NCBI GenBank assembly: GCA_947565865.1 | Contig: CANOHT010000023.1 | Span: 1 to 46,028 of the forward strand | From: an uncultured Clostridia bacterium | Lineage (GTDB): Bacteria; Bacillota; Clostridia; Christensenellales; Aristaeellaceae | DNA: 46,028 nucleotides | Direction: 5' to 3' | Shown here: positions 1-8,271 of the stretch, piece by piece | Numbering within the stretch: the stretch's first letter is position 1 | How the letters are laid out: each line of letters starts with the position of its first letter | Translations under genes and position numbers: made by a program | Notes under the pieces: generated by a model | Database searches by the model: none | Told to the model about the DNA's origin: nothing | The model's input: only the letters and a program-made list of their open reading frames with translations

Positions 1-1
1 C

Positions 2-604
2 CTTTTGGTTGCCTGCCTTGTCCTTTTTGACAACCTTAGCCAGCCTCGTATCAATGGCTTCCAGTGCTGCTGCAAGTTCATCATCCGAAGCTGCGGCAAC
101 GGTCTTGTTGGTAACAGGCCTTACGACAAGAGCCGCTTCACAGTAAGGAACCGTTACGGAAAGATTGGTTGTGCTGTTGTAGGTTGTCACATCGTGAAAA
201 ACGGCATAAACATCGACAGTGTCCTGATCAAGAATATGCTCTGCTTCTTCAGGCAAAACATACTTCATGACAAAAACCTGATCGTAATCGTTATCTATGG
301 CTACTCGGTACAACACTTCGTTGTGATCGCCTTCAACGACCTGTATGATCGTCCCTGTGAAGAAGATTTTTTCATCAGTATGTTTGGACGGGTTTCGTTC
401 AAAGTCTTTGTAATCGAAAGAGGCAGAGTACTCGTTCTTGCCGTCTAATGCATGAAGCAGACGCTGTGATTGAACTTGGCTGTACAGCTGATACAGCTGA
501 GGCTCTTGTAACGAGCCAACCTTGATGGTGTCAGCCAAAGAGACCGAGCAAACCATGCACAGCAGCAATGCGGCTATACCAAGTAAAGACGCTAACTTTT
601 TCAA
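2..604 (-). CDS. secreted protein of unknown function, 3' end outside the window
   Basis: Reading leftward from a TTG at 604-602, behind the strong site AGGAGG, the frame stays open to the window edge (201 codons). The N-terminus (MKKLASLLGIAALLLCMVCS, then VSLADT) is a clear signal peptide, so the protein is exported or surface-bound. The mature part contains a stretch of the type KIFFTGTIIQVVEG...YRVAIDNDYDQVFVMKYV...HILDQDTVDVYAVFHD, which looks like a small beta-barrel (OB-like) domain seen in clostridial secreted and HTH-linked proteins; that assignment is from memory of the pattern and is not certain. Base composition is more AT-rich than the central genes. No function can be assigned. 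Confidence 0.75.
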   Translation of the reverse strand, partial: MKKLASLLGIAALLLCMVCSVSLADTIKVGSLQEPQLYQLYSQVQSQRLLHALDGKNEYSASFDYKDFERNPSKHTDEKIFFTGTIIQVVEGDHNEVLYRVAIDNDYDQVFVMKYVLPEEAEHILDQDTVDVYAVFHDVTTYNSTTNLSVTVPYCEAALVVRPVTNKTVAAASDDELAAALEAIDTRLAKVVKKDKAGNQK

Positions 605-623
605 AGCTCTATCCTCCTTTTTA

Positions 624-640
624 CATACATAAAATGTATG
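624..640. promoter_or_regulatory. 7-bp perfect inverted repeat in the 5' leader (candidate operator)
   Basis: CATACAT-AAA-ATGTATG is a perfect dyad between the -10 (651-656) and the ribosome-binding site of the leftmost gene. The position suits a repressor site or a small leader hairpin. No regulator is identifiable. Confidence 0.4.
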
Positions 641-650
641 CCATGGCAGT

Positions 651-678
651 AGTATAGCACATATGAGCTGAATATCAA
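651..678 (-). promoter_or_regulatory. promoter of the leftmost secreted-protein gene
   Basis: On the minus strand, -35 TTGATA (complement of 673-678) and -10 TATACT (complement of 651-656) are separated by 16 bases, with an extended TGC just before the -10. It lies about 47 bases upstream of the TTG start at 604. Confidence 0.6.
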
Positions 679-685
679 CAGTTTA

Positions 686-724
686 TTTGACAATAATTGC
701 ATTATCATGTATTTTGTTGTCAAA
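686..724. promoter_or_regulatory. 8-bp inverted repeat upstream of the -35 (candidate regulator site)
   Basis: TTTGACAA (686-693) and TTGTCAAA (717-724) are perfect inverted copies separated by 23 bases of AT-rich sequence. They sit just upstream of the -35 of the leftmost gene, where a paired-half-site activator or repressor could bind. Confidence 0.35.
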
Positions 725-1149
725 TATGCAAGAATAATCAGTTGATGCAGATGCCTCCGTTATAATTGATTCTGCTAATCAACAGGAAACTTGTTCCCAG
801 GTACAGCGGCAGTGGACTGCGCCATCAGCGGAAAGGCGGACGTGACAGGTGTGCTTTAGCCGGATAGCGAAGCCAGCCATGGCATATATGGGTATGAATA
901 GACAGAATTCCACAAAATTTAGTATACCAATGGCAAAAGTGGATGATTATGTACGGCTTTGTTGATTATCTATGGTTGCAAAAAAGAGGGATTCATTGCA
1001 TTATAATGTTAGATGCAATGAATTCGTTTTTTTAGACGTAAAGAATCAATTTTCCGCGGAAAGGGAACATGCTGCGGAAGCAAGGAAACGAATTCGGCAA
1101 CGGAGCAACGTATCCATCATGGCACAACGGGGGACGGGGAGGGTCTGCA
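725..1149. other. intergenic stretch without a convincing gene
   Basis: Only a 28-codon frame (879-965) without a ribosome-binding site is seen. The 780-870 segment is GC-richer than its surroundings and could be a relic. The stretch ends with the dyad at 991-1023 and the 5' leader of the next gene. Confidence 0.4.
991..1023. promoter_or_regulatory. 11-bp perfect inverted repeat around a TATAAT element
   Basis: ATTCATTGCAT (991-1001) and ATGCAATGAAT (1013-1023) are perfect inverted copies with an 11-base spacer that contains TATAAT (1002-1007). This looks like an operator overlapping a -10 box, or a leader hairpin. The best -35 (TTGCAA, 976-981) is 20 bases away, so the promoter itself is weak. 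The next gene starts at 1150. Confidence 0.45.
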
Positions 1150-3723
1150 ATGAGGAAGCACCTTGGTACACTGATGGCGCTTATTGCGGTGATGATGACG
1201 ATGGCAGTAAGCGCGCCCGGAACAAGCGTGGCTCACGCGGAGGCAGTATCGGTATTTTCCGCCAGCCAGGCGCTTGGCGCACCGAGCCTGAGCGAGGCCA
1301 TCAGCGAGGCGACATGGGGCAAGCCAGCGGCGACGATCAACAAGAGCAGCTACAATACCACGCTGATGGGGCATGACGGCCAGACGCCGGAGGATGTCGA
1401 GATGGACGTGTACTTCCGGTGGGACGCGGACTATCTGTACATCGGGGTGAGGACGCCGGACGGCGATCTGACGGGATACAAGGACAACTATGTGGGCGAC
1501 GGCCTGCAGTTCAAGCTGGAAGCGGGCAAGAGCATCACAGGGGCAGCCAGCGACATCTGCCTGACCTGGGGACGAAGCGGCTTTGACGCCACGCCTGGGG
1601 GCGAGAGCTTCCAGGTGCGAGGTGCAAACGCGGACGCGCTGAACGCGAGCATCCGCAGCAACATCGTCCATGAGGGCGGTGCGCTGAGCCTGATGCTGGC
1701 GATTCCGCACAAGGACATGGGGTACACCGAAGCCGAGATCAAGGCGGGAGCGCCCTACGCTATCGCCATCCTGCGCATATCGGGCAAGGGAGGCACGGGC
1801 GCGTCGGAGGCCACGGCCTATGCGGGATGGCTGGAATGGGGCGCGTACTGGCCTGTGGACAACGGCTACCATCGGCCGACCTGTGTGGCGAACAACGTTG
1901 TTGTGCTCAGCGACGAGGCGTTTACGCCCGGCGATATGGTAACGGCGGAGCGCACCAGCGCGGCGGTGGATATCAGCCGTCCCATCAACACCGCGATGTG
2001 GGGGCAGCCCGCTGTGTCCCTGGACAAAAATAGCTACAATACGGGTCTGAGGAATCATAATTCCGTGCCGGAGGACGTCGAAATGGACATGTACTTCCGG
2101 TGGGACGCGGACTATCTGTACATCGGAGTGAAGACGCCGGACAGCGATCTGACGGGGTACAAGGACAACTATGTGGGTGACGGCCTGCAGTTCAAGCTGG
2201 AAGCGGGCAAGAGCATCACAGGGGCGGCCAGCGACATCTGCCTGACCTGGGGACGAAGCGGCTTTGACGCCACGCCTGGGGGCGAGAGCTTCCAGGTGCG
2301 AGGGACAAACGCGGACGCGCTGAACGCGAGCGTTCGCTTCAACGCGCTCTATGAGGGAGGCAGCCTTCATCTGATGCTGGCAATTCCTCACAAGGACATG
2401 GGGTACACCGCGGCCGAGATCAAGGCGGGAGCGCCCTACGCCATCACGCTGCTGCGCATTTCCGGCAGAGACGGCTCGGGCGCGTCAGAGGACAGAGCCT
2501 ATGCGGGATGGCTGGAATGGGGTGCGTACTGGCCCATGGATCACAGCCTGCATCATCCTCGGTGTACCAGCGCCAATACTATCGTGCTGACGGACAAAAC
2601 TGCGGGCAGCTCCGGCGGCGATACCCCGGTGCAGATCAGCAACATGCTGGACATTACCGCGGGCGTGGCGGGCATTGTGGCCAAGGAGGGCGTGAACGTC
2701 AGCATGAAGGTGGCCCAGTCCGGTGGCGCTACCTATGTGGTCTACCTGACGGCGGATTCGCTGTTCAGCAGCACCCGCTCCGCCTACAAGGCCCTCAACG
2801 AATTTACGCTGTACAAAGTGACGGCGGACGCGGCGGCCTATGTGGGCAAGGGCTATGTCCGCCAGGGCGACGTGGATCTGATTGCGGGCCGGAATGGCGA
2901 CGTGTATGTGGTAGGCGGGTCTTCCGACCGCATCATCAAGGAGCAGGCGCGCTATGGCTATGATCCCGCCAAAGAAAAAGCGGTGCTCCAGGTGTGGCAT
3001 TACAGCGAGCGCACAGGCGTCGTCAACGGCCGCACCACGCAGGTGGATTTCCCATCGCCCAAGGGCTATCGGTATCTGACCACCGTCATGAGTGCTGACG
3101 GCGGCAGCATCTACTCCTTCTACGCCTCGGGGGATTCCCTGGTGTGGTACATTTACAGCGTAAGCACCCAGCAGTGGCTTCCCAGCGCCTTCAGCGCGAA
3201 GCTGTCCGGCGCGGTGGTCAGCAGCTATGTGTTCAACAACCTTTCCGGCATTTCCATGGTGTACAGCACCACCTCCGGCATTTACCAGCTGGCCCTTCAG
3301 GGCGGCCGCCAGCAGACGCTGGTCACCGGCGCCCCGACGCTCATGGACGCTTATGTGGATCAGCGCGGACGGCTGACCTATCTGTACAGCGATGGGGCCG
3401 CCGTGCGTTTGGCGGGCGCCGCCAATGGCGAGATAGCGTCCATGAAGCCGGGGGATCACGGCCGCCTGGCGGTGAACAGGAGCGGCGAGCTGCGCGTGCT
3501 GGCCATGGCGGCGGGCGAAGCCGCCACCGTCCGGATCATAGACGCGGCGACCCGGCAGGCATTGAAGTCCGTGGTGCTGGACAGCGCCATCGTGCCGCTG
3601 GTTCCGCCCATGGTGGAAACGCAGCGGAACGGCTCGGCGGCGGACGGCGTGATCGGGCTGCTTTTCCCGGCGACCTACCGCACCAGCGTCCACTGGCACT
3701 ATGCTGAGATTGCCCTGGACTGA
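1150..3723 (+). CDS. secreted protein with two nearly identical CBM9-like domains and a propeller-like C-terminus
   Basis: The start at 1150 is chosen because GGGGAGGG precedes it and it yields a clean signal peptide (MRKHLGTLMALIAVMMTMAV, cleavage near AHAEA); 857 residues. Two copies of a roughly 190-residue domain follow (about residues 47-237 and 274-464). Each has YFRWDADYLYIGV and VGDGLQFKLE, which recall family 9 carbohydrate-binding/sugar-binding domains. The C-terminal half (about 500-857) has repeated short strands and resembles the N-terminal half of the next protein (shared NEF-L-KV and WYI patterns), probably a beta-propeller. No sorting signal or catalytic motif is visible. The role is inferred to be extracellular polysaccharide binding or surface sensing alongside the sortase substrate downstream. 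Confidence 0.8.
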   Translation: MRKHLGTLMALIAVMMTMAVSAPGTSVAHAEAVSVFSASQALGAPSLSEAISEATWGKPAATINKSSYNTTLMGHDGQTPEDVEMDVYFRWDADYLYIGVRTPDGDLTGYKDNYVGDGLQFKLEAGKSITGAASDICLTWGRSGFDATPGGESFQVRGANADALNASIRSNIVHEGGALSLMLAIPHKDMGYTEAEIKAGAPYAIAILRISGKGGTGASEATAYAGWLEWGAYWPVDNGYHRPTCVANNVVVLSDEAFTPGDMVTAERTSAAVDISRPINTAMWGQPAVSLDKNSYNTGLRNHNSVPEDVEMDMYFRWDADYLYIGVKTPDSDLTGYKDNYVGDGLQFKLEAGKSITGAASDICLTWGRSGFDATPGGESFQVRGTNADALNASVRFNALYEGGSLHLMLAIPHKDMGYTAAEIKAGAPYAITLLRISGRDGSGASEDRAYAGWLEWGAYWPMDHSLHHPRCTSANTIVLTDKTAGSSGGDTPVQISNMLDITAGVAGIVAKEGVNVSMKVAQSGGATYVVYLTADSLFSSTRSAYKALNEFTLYKVTADAAAYVGKGYVRQGDVDLIAGRNGDVYVVGGSSDRIIKEQARYGYDPAKEKAVLQVWHYSERTGVVNGRTTQVDFPSPKGYRYLTTVMSADGGSIYSFYASGDSLVWYIYSVSTQQWLPSAFSAKLSGAVVSSYVFNNLSGISMVYSTTSGIYQLALQGGRQQTLVTGAPTLMDAYVDQRGRLTYLYSDGAAVRLAGAANGEIASMKPGDHGRLAVNRSGELRVLAMAAGEAATVRIIDAATRQALKSVVLDSAIVPLVPPMVETQRNGSAADGVIGLLFPATYRTSVHWHYAEIALD
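1290..1860 (+). repeat. in-gene tandem domain repeat, copy 1
   Basis: This copy matches 1971-2541 with a constant offset of 681 bases (227 codons) and no indels. The core 1387-1650 versus 2068-2331 is almost identical at the nucleotide level; the flanks are more diverged. Confidence 0.9.
1971..2541 (+). repeat. in-gene tandem domain repeat, copy 2
   Basis: Second copy of the CBM9-like domain, 681 bases after copy 1. The mosaic of near-identity in the core and divergence outside it suggests recent duplication or gene conversion. Confidence 0.9.
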
Positions 3724-3753
3724 GGTCGGAAGAAAAGGAAAGGATGAAATAAC

Positions 3754-5856
3754 ATGAAGAAGCTGCTTTCCTTCTGCCTGCTGGTCGCCATGCTGATGAC
3801 GATCAGCCTGCTGGGCTCCGCCATGGCGGAAAATCTGGTGGACATCAAGCTGTCCGCGCCGCTGAATCTGTCCGACGCCACAGGAGCCAGATCCATCGGC
3901 AACGGCGCGCATTCCGGCCATCAGACGCGAATCGTGCATACCTCCCACGGCGATTATATCGCTTATCTGTCCAATGAGATTGAGCCGGACGCGGCCAGCA
4001 CAATCAACGAGTTTTCCCTCATCAAGGTGGAAAACGGCAAGGCAGAGCTGCTCTACCAGGATTATCAGAGCTACTGCACCTCCAGCATCAACATCATGGC
4101 GGACGCCGATGAGAACACCTACGCCGTCTCCTTTACCAGCAACAAGTACAACAAGACGGTGGGCGTCAAGGAGACGCTGATGGGCTCTGTTTGGCGCATT
4201 GACGGCAAGACCGATCAGGTGACGGGGTATCAGGCGAATCTGGAAACGCCGCGTACTGAGTCCTTCGGCTATGCTCAGGCGGTGATGGATGCCAGGAACA
4301 ACAAGATTTACGCATTTATTTCCAGCGGCGACGAGCCGGCCCGGATTACCTGGTATATCTTCGACCTCAAGACCCTTCGGTGGGAGAAGGAGGCCCGGAG
4401 CATCGAGATTCCCATGCGGCACTGCTACCACTTCATCTACGCTGACGGCAAGGGCGGCGTGGTGCTGGTCAACCAGCGCGACCACCTGGCCTCCGCCTTC
4501 GGCCATGACGAGATTCCCACCGCGCCCATCTGGCCTGCCAGCTACCTGTGGGATCAGCTGGATATGTACTGCATTCCGAATGTTTATGGCACCAGCTTCT
4601 ATACCTATTCCATCAATGTGGCGGACTTCAGCCGTGTGAAGGATCTGGACGGCGACGGCAAGTATACCTCCGAGGAGGAGCGGAAGACCAACGCCTATCC
4701 CGGCACGCTGAACAACCATCAGGGCGATGCTTATCTGGATACCGCGGGCAGGCTGCATGTGCTGTACACGGTCAGCTATTCCAGGGACGCCTACGACCGA
4801 TCCACGGTGGAATTGCAGCAATGGCACAAGGTCTATGACATCAGCAATTTTGCCAATGTCAGGCTGCTGTCGGAGCAGCGGGTCTACCTGGAGGGCTTTG
4901 ACCCGAATACTCCCGAAAAGAACGTTTTTGAGTTCCGCATGGCGGAAGGACGGGATGGCACGCTGTATTTGGTGGCGCAGCAGGATGATGACGCCACGGA
5001 GGAAAACAAGCTGCAAATTTATCAGCTGAGCGAGCGGCCCGCGGGAGGCTATGACTACACGCGCATCTACAAGAGCGAGCCGCTGCTGCCCAGCACCAGA
5101 TCCATGAGCACGGGCTACAGCTTGTCCGGCAGCCGCAGCCTGTCCACCCACGATGGCCGCATTGCCATGATTTTCAGCAGCAGCAACCGCAGCAACGGCG
5201 CTGTTGACTGGTTCTACACCACCTTTGATCTGCCCAGGGGCCAGGAGTACACCGTGAATGTCGGCGTCTCGCCTGAAGGCGCGGGCACGGCGACGGGCGG
5301 CGGCGTGTATCCGGCCAAATCCCGCGTGGTCGTCAGTGCAGCGGCGCAGCCTGGGTATCGCTTTGCGGGCTGGATGGAAAACGGCGTACAGGTCAGCGAC
5401 CAGGCGTCCTACACCTTCGCGGTGACGGCCGACCGGCAATTGACCGCCATGTACGAGAGCAGCCTGGCCTTTACCCGCCAGCCGGAGGATCAGTTCGTCA
5501 CCGAAGGCCAGCAGGCGTCCTTCACGGTGGCGGCCAATGTGAGCAATGTGGCGTATCAGTGGTTTATCCAGCGCAATGACGGCCGTGGCTGGCGCAGGCT
5601 GGATGGCGCGCAGAGCCATACCTACACCACTTCTGTAACGGAGGTGGCCAATGACGGCTACCGCTACCGCTGCGAGGTCTCCCTGGGCAGCGGCGCGAGC
5701 CTCGTTACCCTGGTCTCTGATGAGGCGTCCCTGCATGTGTCCGCCAAGGGAGAAGCGCTCAAGACGGGCGACGGCAGTCATCCCGTGCTTTGGCTTGCGC
5801 TGATCCTGTGCGGCTTTACCGGTGTCTGCCTGGTACTGAACAAGAAGAGGGGATAA
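3754..5856 (+). CDS. surface protein with propeller-like region, InlB-type repeat, Ig-like domain and sortase-type C-terminus
   Basis: 700 residues. Signal peptide MKKLLSFCLLVAMLMTISLL, then a long region of short beta repeats (about 30-495) similar to the C-terminal half of the preceding protein. Next is a divergent InlB B-repeat-like module (about 499-569, GYRFAGWMENG...YTFAVTADRQLTAMYE) and an Ig-like domain (about 570-662, QPEDQFVTEGQQASF...YQW...YRCEV). The C-terminus is ALKTGD (668-673), a hydrophobic helix and the tail NKKRG, the layout of a cell-wall sorting signal with a degenerate LPxTG box. A class B sortase starts 4 bases later. Inferred role: wall-anchored adhesin or binding protein. 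Confidence 0.8.
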   Translation: MKKLLSFCLLVAMLMTISLLGSAMAENLVDIKLSAPLNLSDATGARSIGNGAHSGHQTRIVHTSHGDYIAYLSNEIEPDAASTINEFSLIKVENGKAELLYQDYQSYCTSSINIMADADENTYAVSFTSNKYNKTVGVKETLMGSVWRIDGKTDQVTGYQANLETPRTESFGYAQAVMDARNNKIYAFISSGDEPARITWYIFDLKTLRWEKEARSIEIPMRHCYHFIYADGKGGVVLVNQRDHLASAFGHDEIPTAPIWPASYLWDQLDMYCIPNVYGTSFYTYSINVADFSRVKDLDGDGKYTSEEERKTNAYPGTLNNHQGDAYLDTAGRLHVLYTVSYSRDAYDRSTVELQQWHKVYDISNFANVRLLSEQRVYLEGFDPNTPEKNVFEFRMAEGRDGTLYLVAQQDDDATEENKLQIYQLSERPAGGYDYTRIYKSEPLLPSTRSMSTGYSLSGSRSLSTHDGRIAMIFSSSNRSNGAVDWFYTTFDLPRGQEYTVNVGVSPEGAGTATGGGVYPAKSRVVVSAAAQPGYRFAGWMENGVQVSDQASYTFAVTADRQLTAMYESSLAFTRQPEDQFVTEGQQASFTVAANVSNVAYQWFIQRNDGRGWRRLDGAQSHTYTTSVTEVANDGYRYRCEVSLGSGASLVTLVSDEASLHVSAKGEALKTGDGSHPVLWLALILCGFTGVCLVLNKKRG

Positions 5857-5859
5857 CGC

Positions 5860-6894
5860 ATGACCGACTGGGGAAGGCGGCCGGGACGAGTGGCGCTGAA
5901 GGAAGACAGCTCGCCTGGCCGTCAGGAGGTCAAAAGGCATTACACCATGGGCTATCGGCTGTCCAGGCGGCTGCCATGGCGCAGGCTTGTGCCCGCGCTG
6001 GTGTGCGCGGCGCTGGCGCTGTATGGCGGTATCAGGCTGACGGGGTATGCGGCTTGGTCGGTCAGCGCGCGGCAAACCCAGGCTCAGCTGCGGGAGCTTC
6101 GGCTGACAGCGGCCAGCGCGCCGCCAGCCTTGCTCGCGGCTTCCCCTGAGCCTTCGTCGGCAGGGCCGCTTCCCGCCGCCGGGCAGAGCGCCCCGGCCTC
6201 CGCGCCGCCAGCCCTGCAGGAAGCGTCGCCATCGCCTTCTCCGACTCGGACGCCTTGGTACATGGCGCAGTATCAGCGGATGGGCTCGTCCATTTTGCCG
6301 GAATTTCAGACTGTCTATCGGCAAAACAGCGATCTGGTGGGCTGGATTGACATCCCCGGTGTGCTCAGCCAGCCTGTGGTTTACCGCGACAACAGCTACT
6401 ATCTGACCCATGATTTCTACGGCAAGAAGAGCATTGGCGGCGCGATTTTCCTGGATAAGGATTCGCCGCTGAAGGCTACGACGCAGAATTTTCTGCTGCA
6501 CGGCCACAACATGCGGGATGGCTCCATGTTCGGCCGGCTGGTTCGGTATGAAAAGCGCGATTTCTGGCGCGGAAATTGCATGGCGCAGCTCTCCACCCTC
6601 TACGATACCGCCAGCTATGTGATCTTCGCCGTGATGGTGGTGGATACGACGGATGTCAATGCGCCCAGCTATGTCAACTACGCCGCGCATCCGACCTTTC
6701 GGACGGAAAAGGAATTTGCTGTCTACATGGAGCAGGTAAGGCAGCGGTCGCTGCACCCCTGGCGGGTGGATGTCCAGCCAACGGACGCGCTGCTCACGTT
6801 GTCCACCTGTCTGGAGGACAATCACCTGGTGGTGATGGCCCGCCGGGTACGGGAGGGCGAAAGCGCCGCTGTGCTGACGGCCATGCTCCGATGA
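5860..6894 (+). CDS. class B sortase
   Basis: 344 residues. An N-terminal cytoplasmic stretch and one transmembrane helix (about residues 44-64) are followed by a Pro/Ser/Ala-rich linker (about 85-130) and the sortase fold. Catalytic signature: His216 in HGHNMRDGSMFGRL, Cys317 in TLSTC, and Arg328/329 in VMARR. NSDLVGWIDIPG and QPVVYRDNSYYL are typical of SrtB-type enzymes. It covalently anchors surface proteins to peptidoglycan or a pilin-like partner outside the membrane. It starts 4 bases after the gene for a protein ending in LKTGD plus helix plus basic tail, so enzyme and substrate are probably one transcription unit. The start at 5860 is assumed; an internal ATG at 5948 is possible but its AGGAGGT lies 16 bases upstream. 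Confidence 0.9.
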   Translation: MTDWGRRPGRVALKEDSSPGRQEVKRHYTMGYRLSRRLPWRRLVPALVCAALALYGGIRLTGYAAWSVSARQTQAQLRELRLTAASAPPALLAASPEPSSAGPLPAAGQSAPASAPPALQEASPSPSPTRTPWYMAQYQRMGSSILPEFQTVYRQNSDLVGWIDIPGVLSQPVVYRDNSYYLTHDFYGKKSIGGAIFLDKDSPLKATTQNFLLHGHNMRDGSMFGRLVRYEKRDFWRGNCMAQLSTLYDTASYVIFAVMVVDTTDVNAPSYVNYAAHPTFRTEKEFAVYMEQVRQRSLHPWRVDVQPTDALLTLSTCLEDNHLVVMARRVREGESAAVLTAMLR

Positions 6895-6981
6895 CGCGGC
6901 CATCCCCGCTGCAAAGCGCCGGGAGCCGATGACGGGCAGCGGATCTGCGGCGCTTCGATCCCGCCCAAGGCGCTTCCGCAC

Positions 6982-7018
6982 AACGGGACGGTGATGCATT
7001 TCACCGTCCCGTTTGTTA
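6982..7018 (+). terminator. rho-independent terminator after the sortase operon
   Basis: A 13-bp perfect stem (6982-6994 with 7001-7013) around the loop TGCATT, followed by a short T-rich tail. It may also stop the convergent ZIP transporter gene. Confidence 0.75.
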
Positions 7019-7074
7019 TGGCAATGAACAGGGTTCTCAGGGGAGATGGGGCGCGGCCTTTTGCGGTTTCCGCT

Positions 7075-7860
7075 TTACCCCAGCGCCACATCCAGCACCA
7101 TCATGACCGTGAAGCCTGCCATGGTGGCCAGGGTCATCAGGTTCCGGCGCTCGCTGCGCTGGCTTTCGGGCACCAATTCGGCCACGACCACGGCGATCAT
7201 GGCGCCGGCAGCCAGGCTCAGCAGGAAGGGAAGCATCGCCTGAACGTTGACGGCCAGCAGCGCGCCCAGAACGCCGGCCACCGGCTCCACAAAGCCGCTG
7301 AGCTGGCCCAGAAAAAACGACTTGCCCCGACTCATGCCCTCCCGGCGCAGGGGCAGGCTTACCGCCGCGCCCTCGGGGAAGTTTTGCAGGCCAATGCCCA
7401 CGGCCAGCATCCAGGCGGCGGTCAGCGCGGCTTCGCCCGCGTAGGCGGATAGAGCGCCGAAGGCGACGCCTACCGCCAGGCCTTCGGGAATATTGTGTAA
7501 GGTGATGGAGCCGATCAGCAGCCAGGAGCGGCGCTGGCTTTCCGAGGCCTCCAGCTGGAAGCGGGACATGAGTACGTCGCCCAGCATCATCAGCCCGCCG
7601 CCGCACAGAAAGCCCACGCCTGCGGCCAGCCAGCCGCATTGGCCCAGCTCATCCGCCAGGGCGATGCCGGGGTCCAGGAGGGACCAAAAGGAGGAAGCCA
7701 GCATCACGCCTGCGCCAAAGCCCAGCATCGCGTCCAGAAAAGTACGGCTGATCCGCTTGGTGAAAACGACAACCGCCGCGCCCAGGGCGGTGATGAACCA
7801 GGTCATCAGGGTAGCCAACAGCGCCTGAAGAGGATAGGATATCGACATCAGCGCATTCAA
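7075..7860 (-). CDS. ZIP-family divalent metal transporter
   Basis: 261 residues with about eight hydrophobic segments. Diagnostic ZIP motifs are HNIPEGLAVGVAFG in TM4 and GIGLQNFPEGAAVSLPL in TM5, which form the binuclear metal site. Length and motifs match the GufA/ZupT-type bacterial ZIPs, which import Zn(II) and sometimes Fe, Mn or Co across the cytoplasmic membrane. The start is a TTG at 7860 with weak GAGGCG upstream; an ATG at 7848 is an alternative without a visible ribosome-binding site. It is a stand-alone gene convergent with the sortase operon. A leader hairpin lies upstream at 7962-7991. Confidence 0.88.
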   Translation of the reverse strand: MNALMSISYPLQALLATLMTWFITALGAAVVVFTKRISRTFLDAMLGFGAGVMLASSFWSLLDPGIALADELGQCGWLAAGVGFLCGGGLMMLGDVLMSRFQLEASESQRRSWLLIGSITLHNIPEGLAVGVAFGALSAYAGEAALTAAWMLAVGIGLQNFPEGAAVSLPLRREGMSRGKSFFLGQLSGFVEPVAGVLGALLAVNVQAMLPFLLSLAAGAMIAVVVAELVPESQRSERRNLMTLATMAGFTVMMVLDVALG

Positions 7861-8271
7861 TGGAATCGCCTCGCTTACGTTTGAAGTCCCTTCAGCCTAT
7901 GCCGCGGCGTGCATATGGGTGCGAAACATCCGGGAAGCCATTGGGCGGAGCGGCATCAAAACACCCCGTTCGGCCAATGCCAAACGGGGTGCGGCGGGGC
8001 GGACGGCAGCATGATCGCATACCGGCCTGACGGAGAGCTTGTGCAAGCCTGGACGAAGACGCGCTCCGTCTGCGGTCGGCGCCGCGGCTGCCGTTGGCGC
8101 TCCTTCCTGCCGATGACAGTATATGCAAGGCGCCAGACCATCATGCGGCAGACAAAAATTTCAAGCGGAAGGTTTTCGCGGGGGGAGGATTTGAGGAGCC
8201 GGGCGGCGAAGTCTGAAAGGATGCTGTTTTTTTGGCATCGACGGACGACTTGATGAAAGGGATTATGAGGG
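7861..8271. other. intergenic region between the divergent ZIP and SNF2 genes
   Basis: About 410 bases, GC-rich, with no convincing gene. It contains the hairpin at 7962-7991. I see no recognisable riboswitch core. It must hold the promoters of both flanking genes, though no clear -35/-10 pair stands out. Confidence 0.4.
7962..7991 (-). terminator. terminator-like hairpin in the region upstream of the ZIP gene
   Basis: A 9-bp perfect stem (7962-7970 with 7983-7991). Read on the minus strand it is followed by TTTTGATG. It sits about 100 bases upstream of the ZIP start and on the same strand, so it could be a leader attenuator or the end of a short minus-strand transcript. Confidence 0.4.

Noticed and set aside
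5..448. 147-codon plus-strand frame at the left edge
   Set aside because: The minus strand has a signal peptide, ribosome-binding site and promoter; the plus frame has none.
879..965. 28-codon frame in the left intergenic region
   Set aside because: No ribosome-binding site and no recognisable sequence.
2485..6999. Very long minus-strand open frame (about 1500 codons)
   Set aside because: It lies opposite three well-supported genes, has no family motifs, is rich in His/Arg/Gln as expected of a reverse-complement shadow in GC-rich DNA, and lacks a ribosome-binding site.
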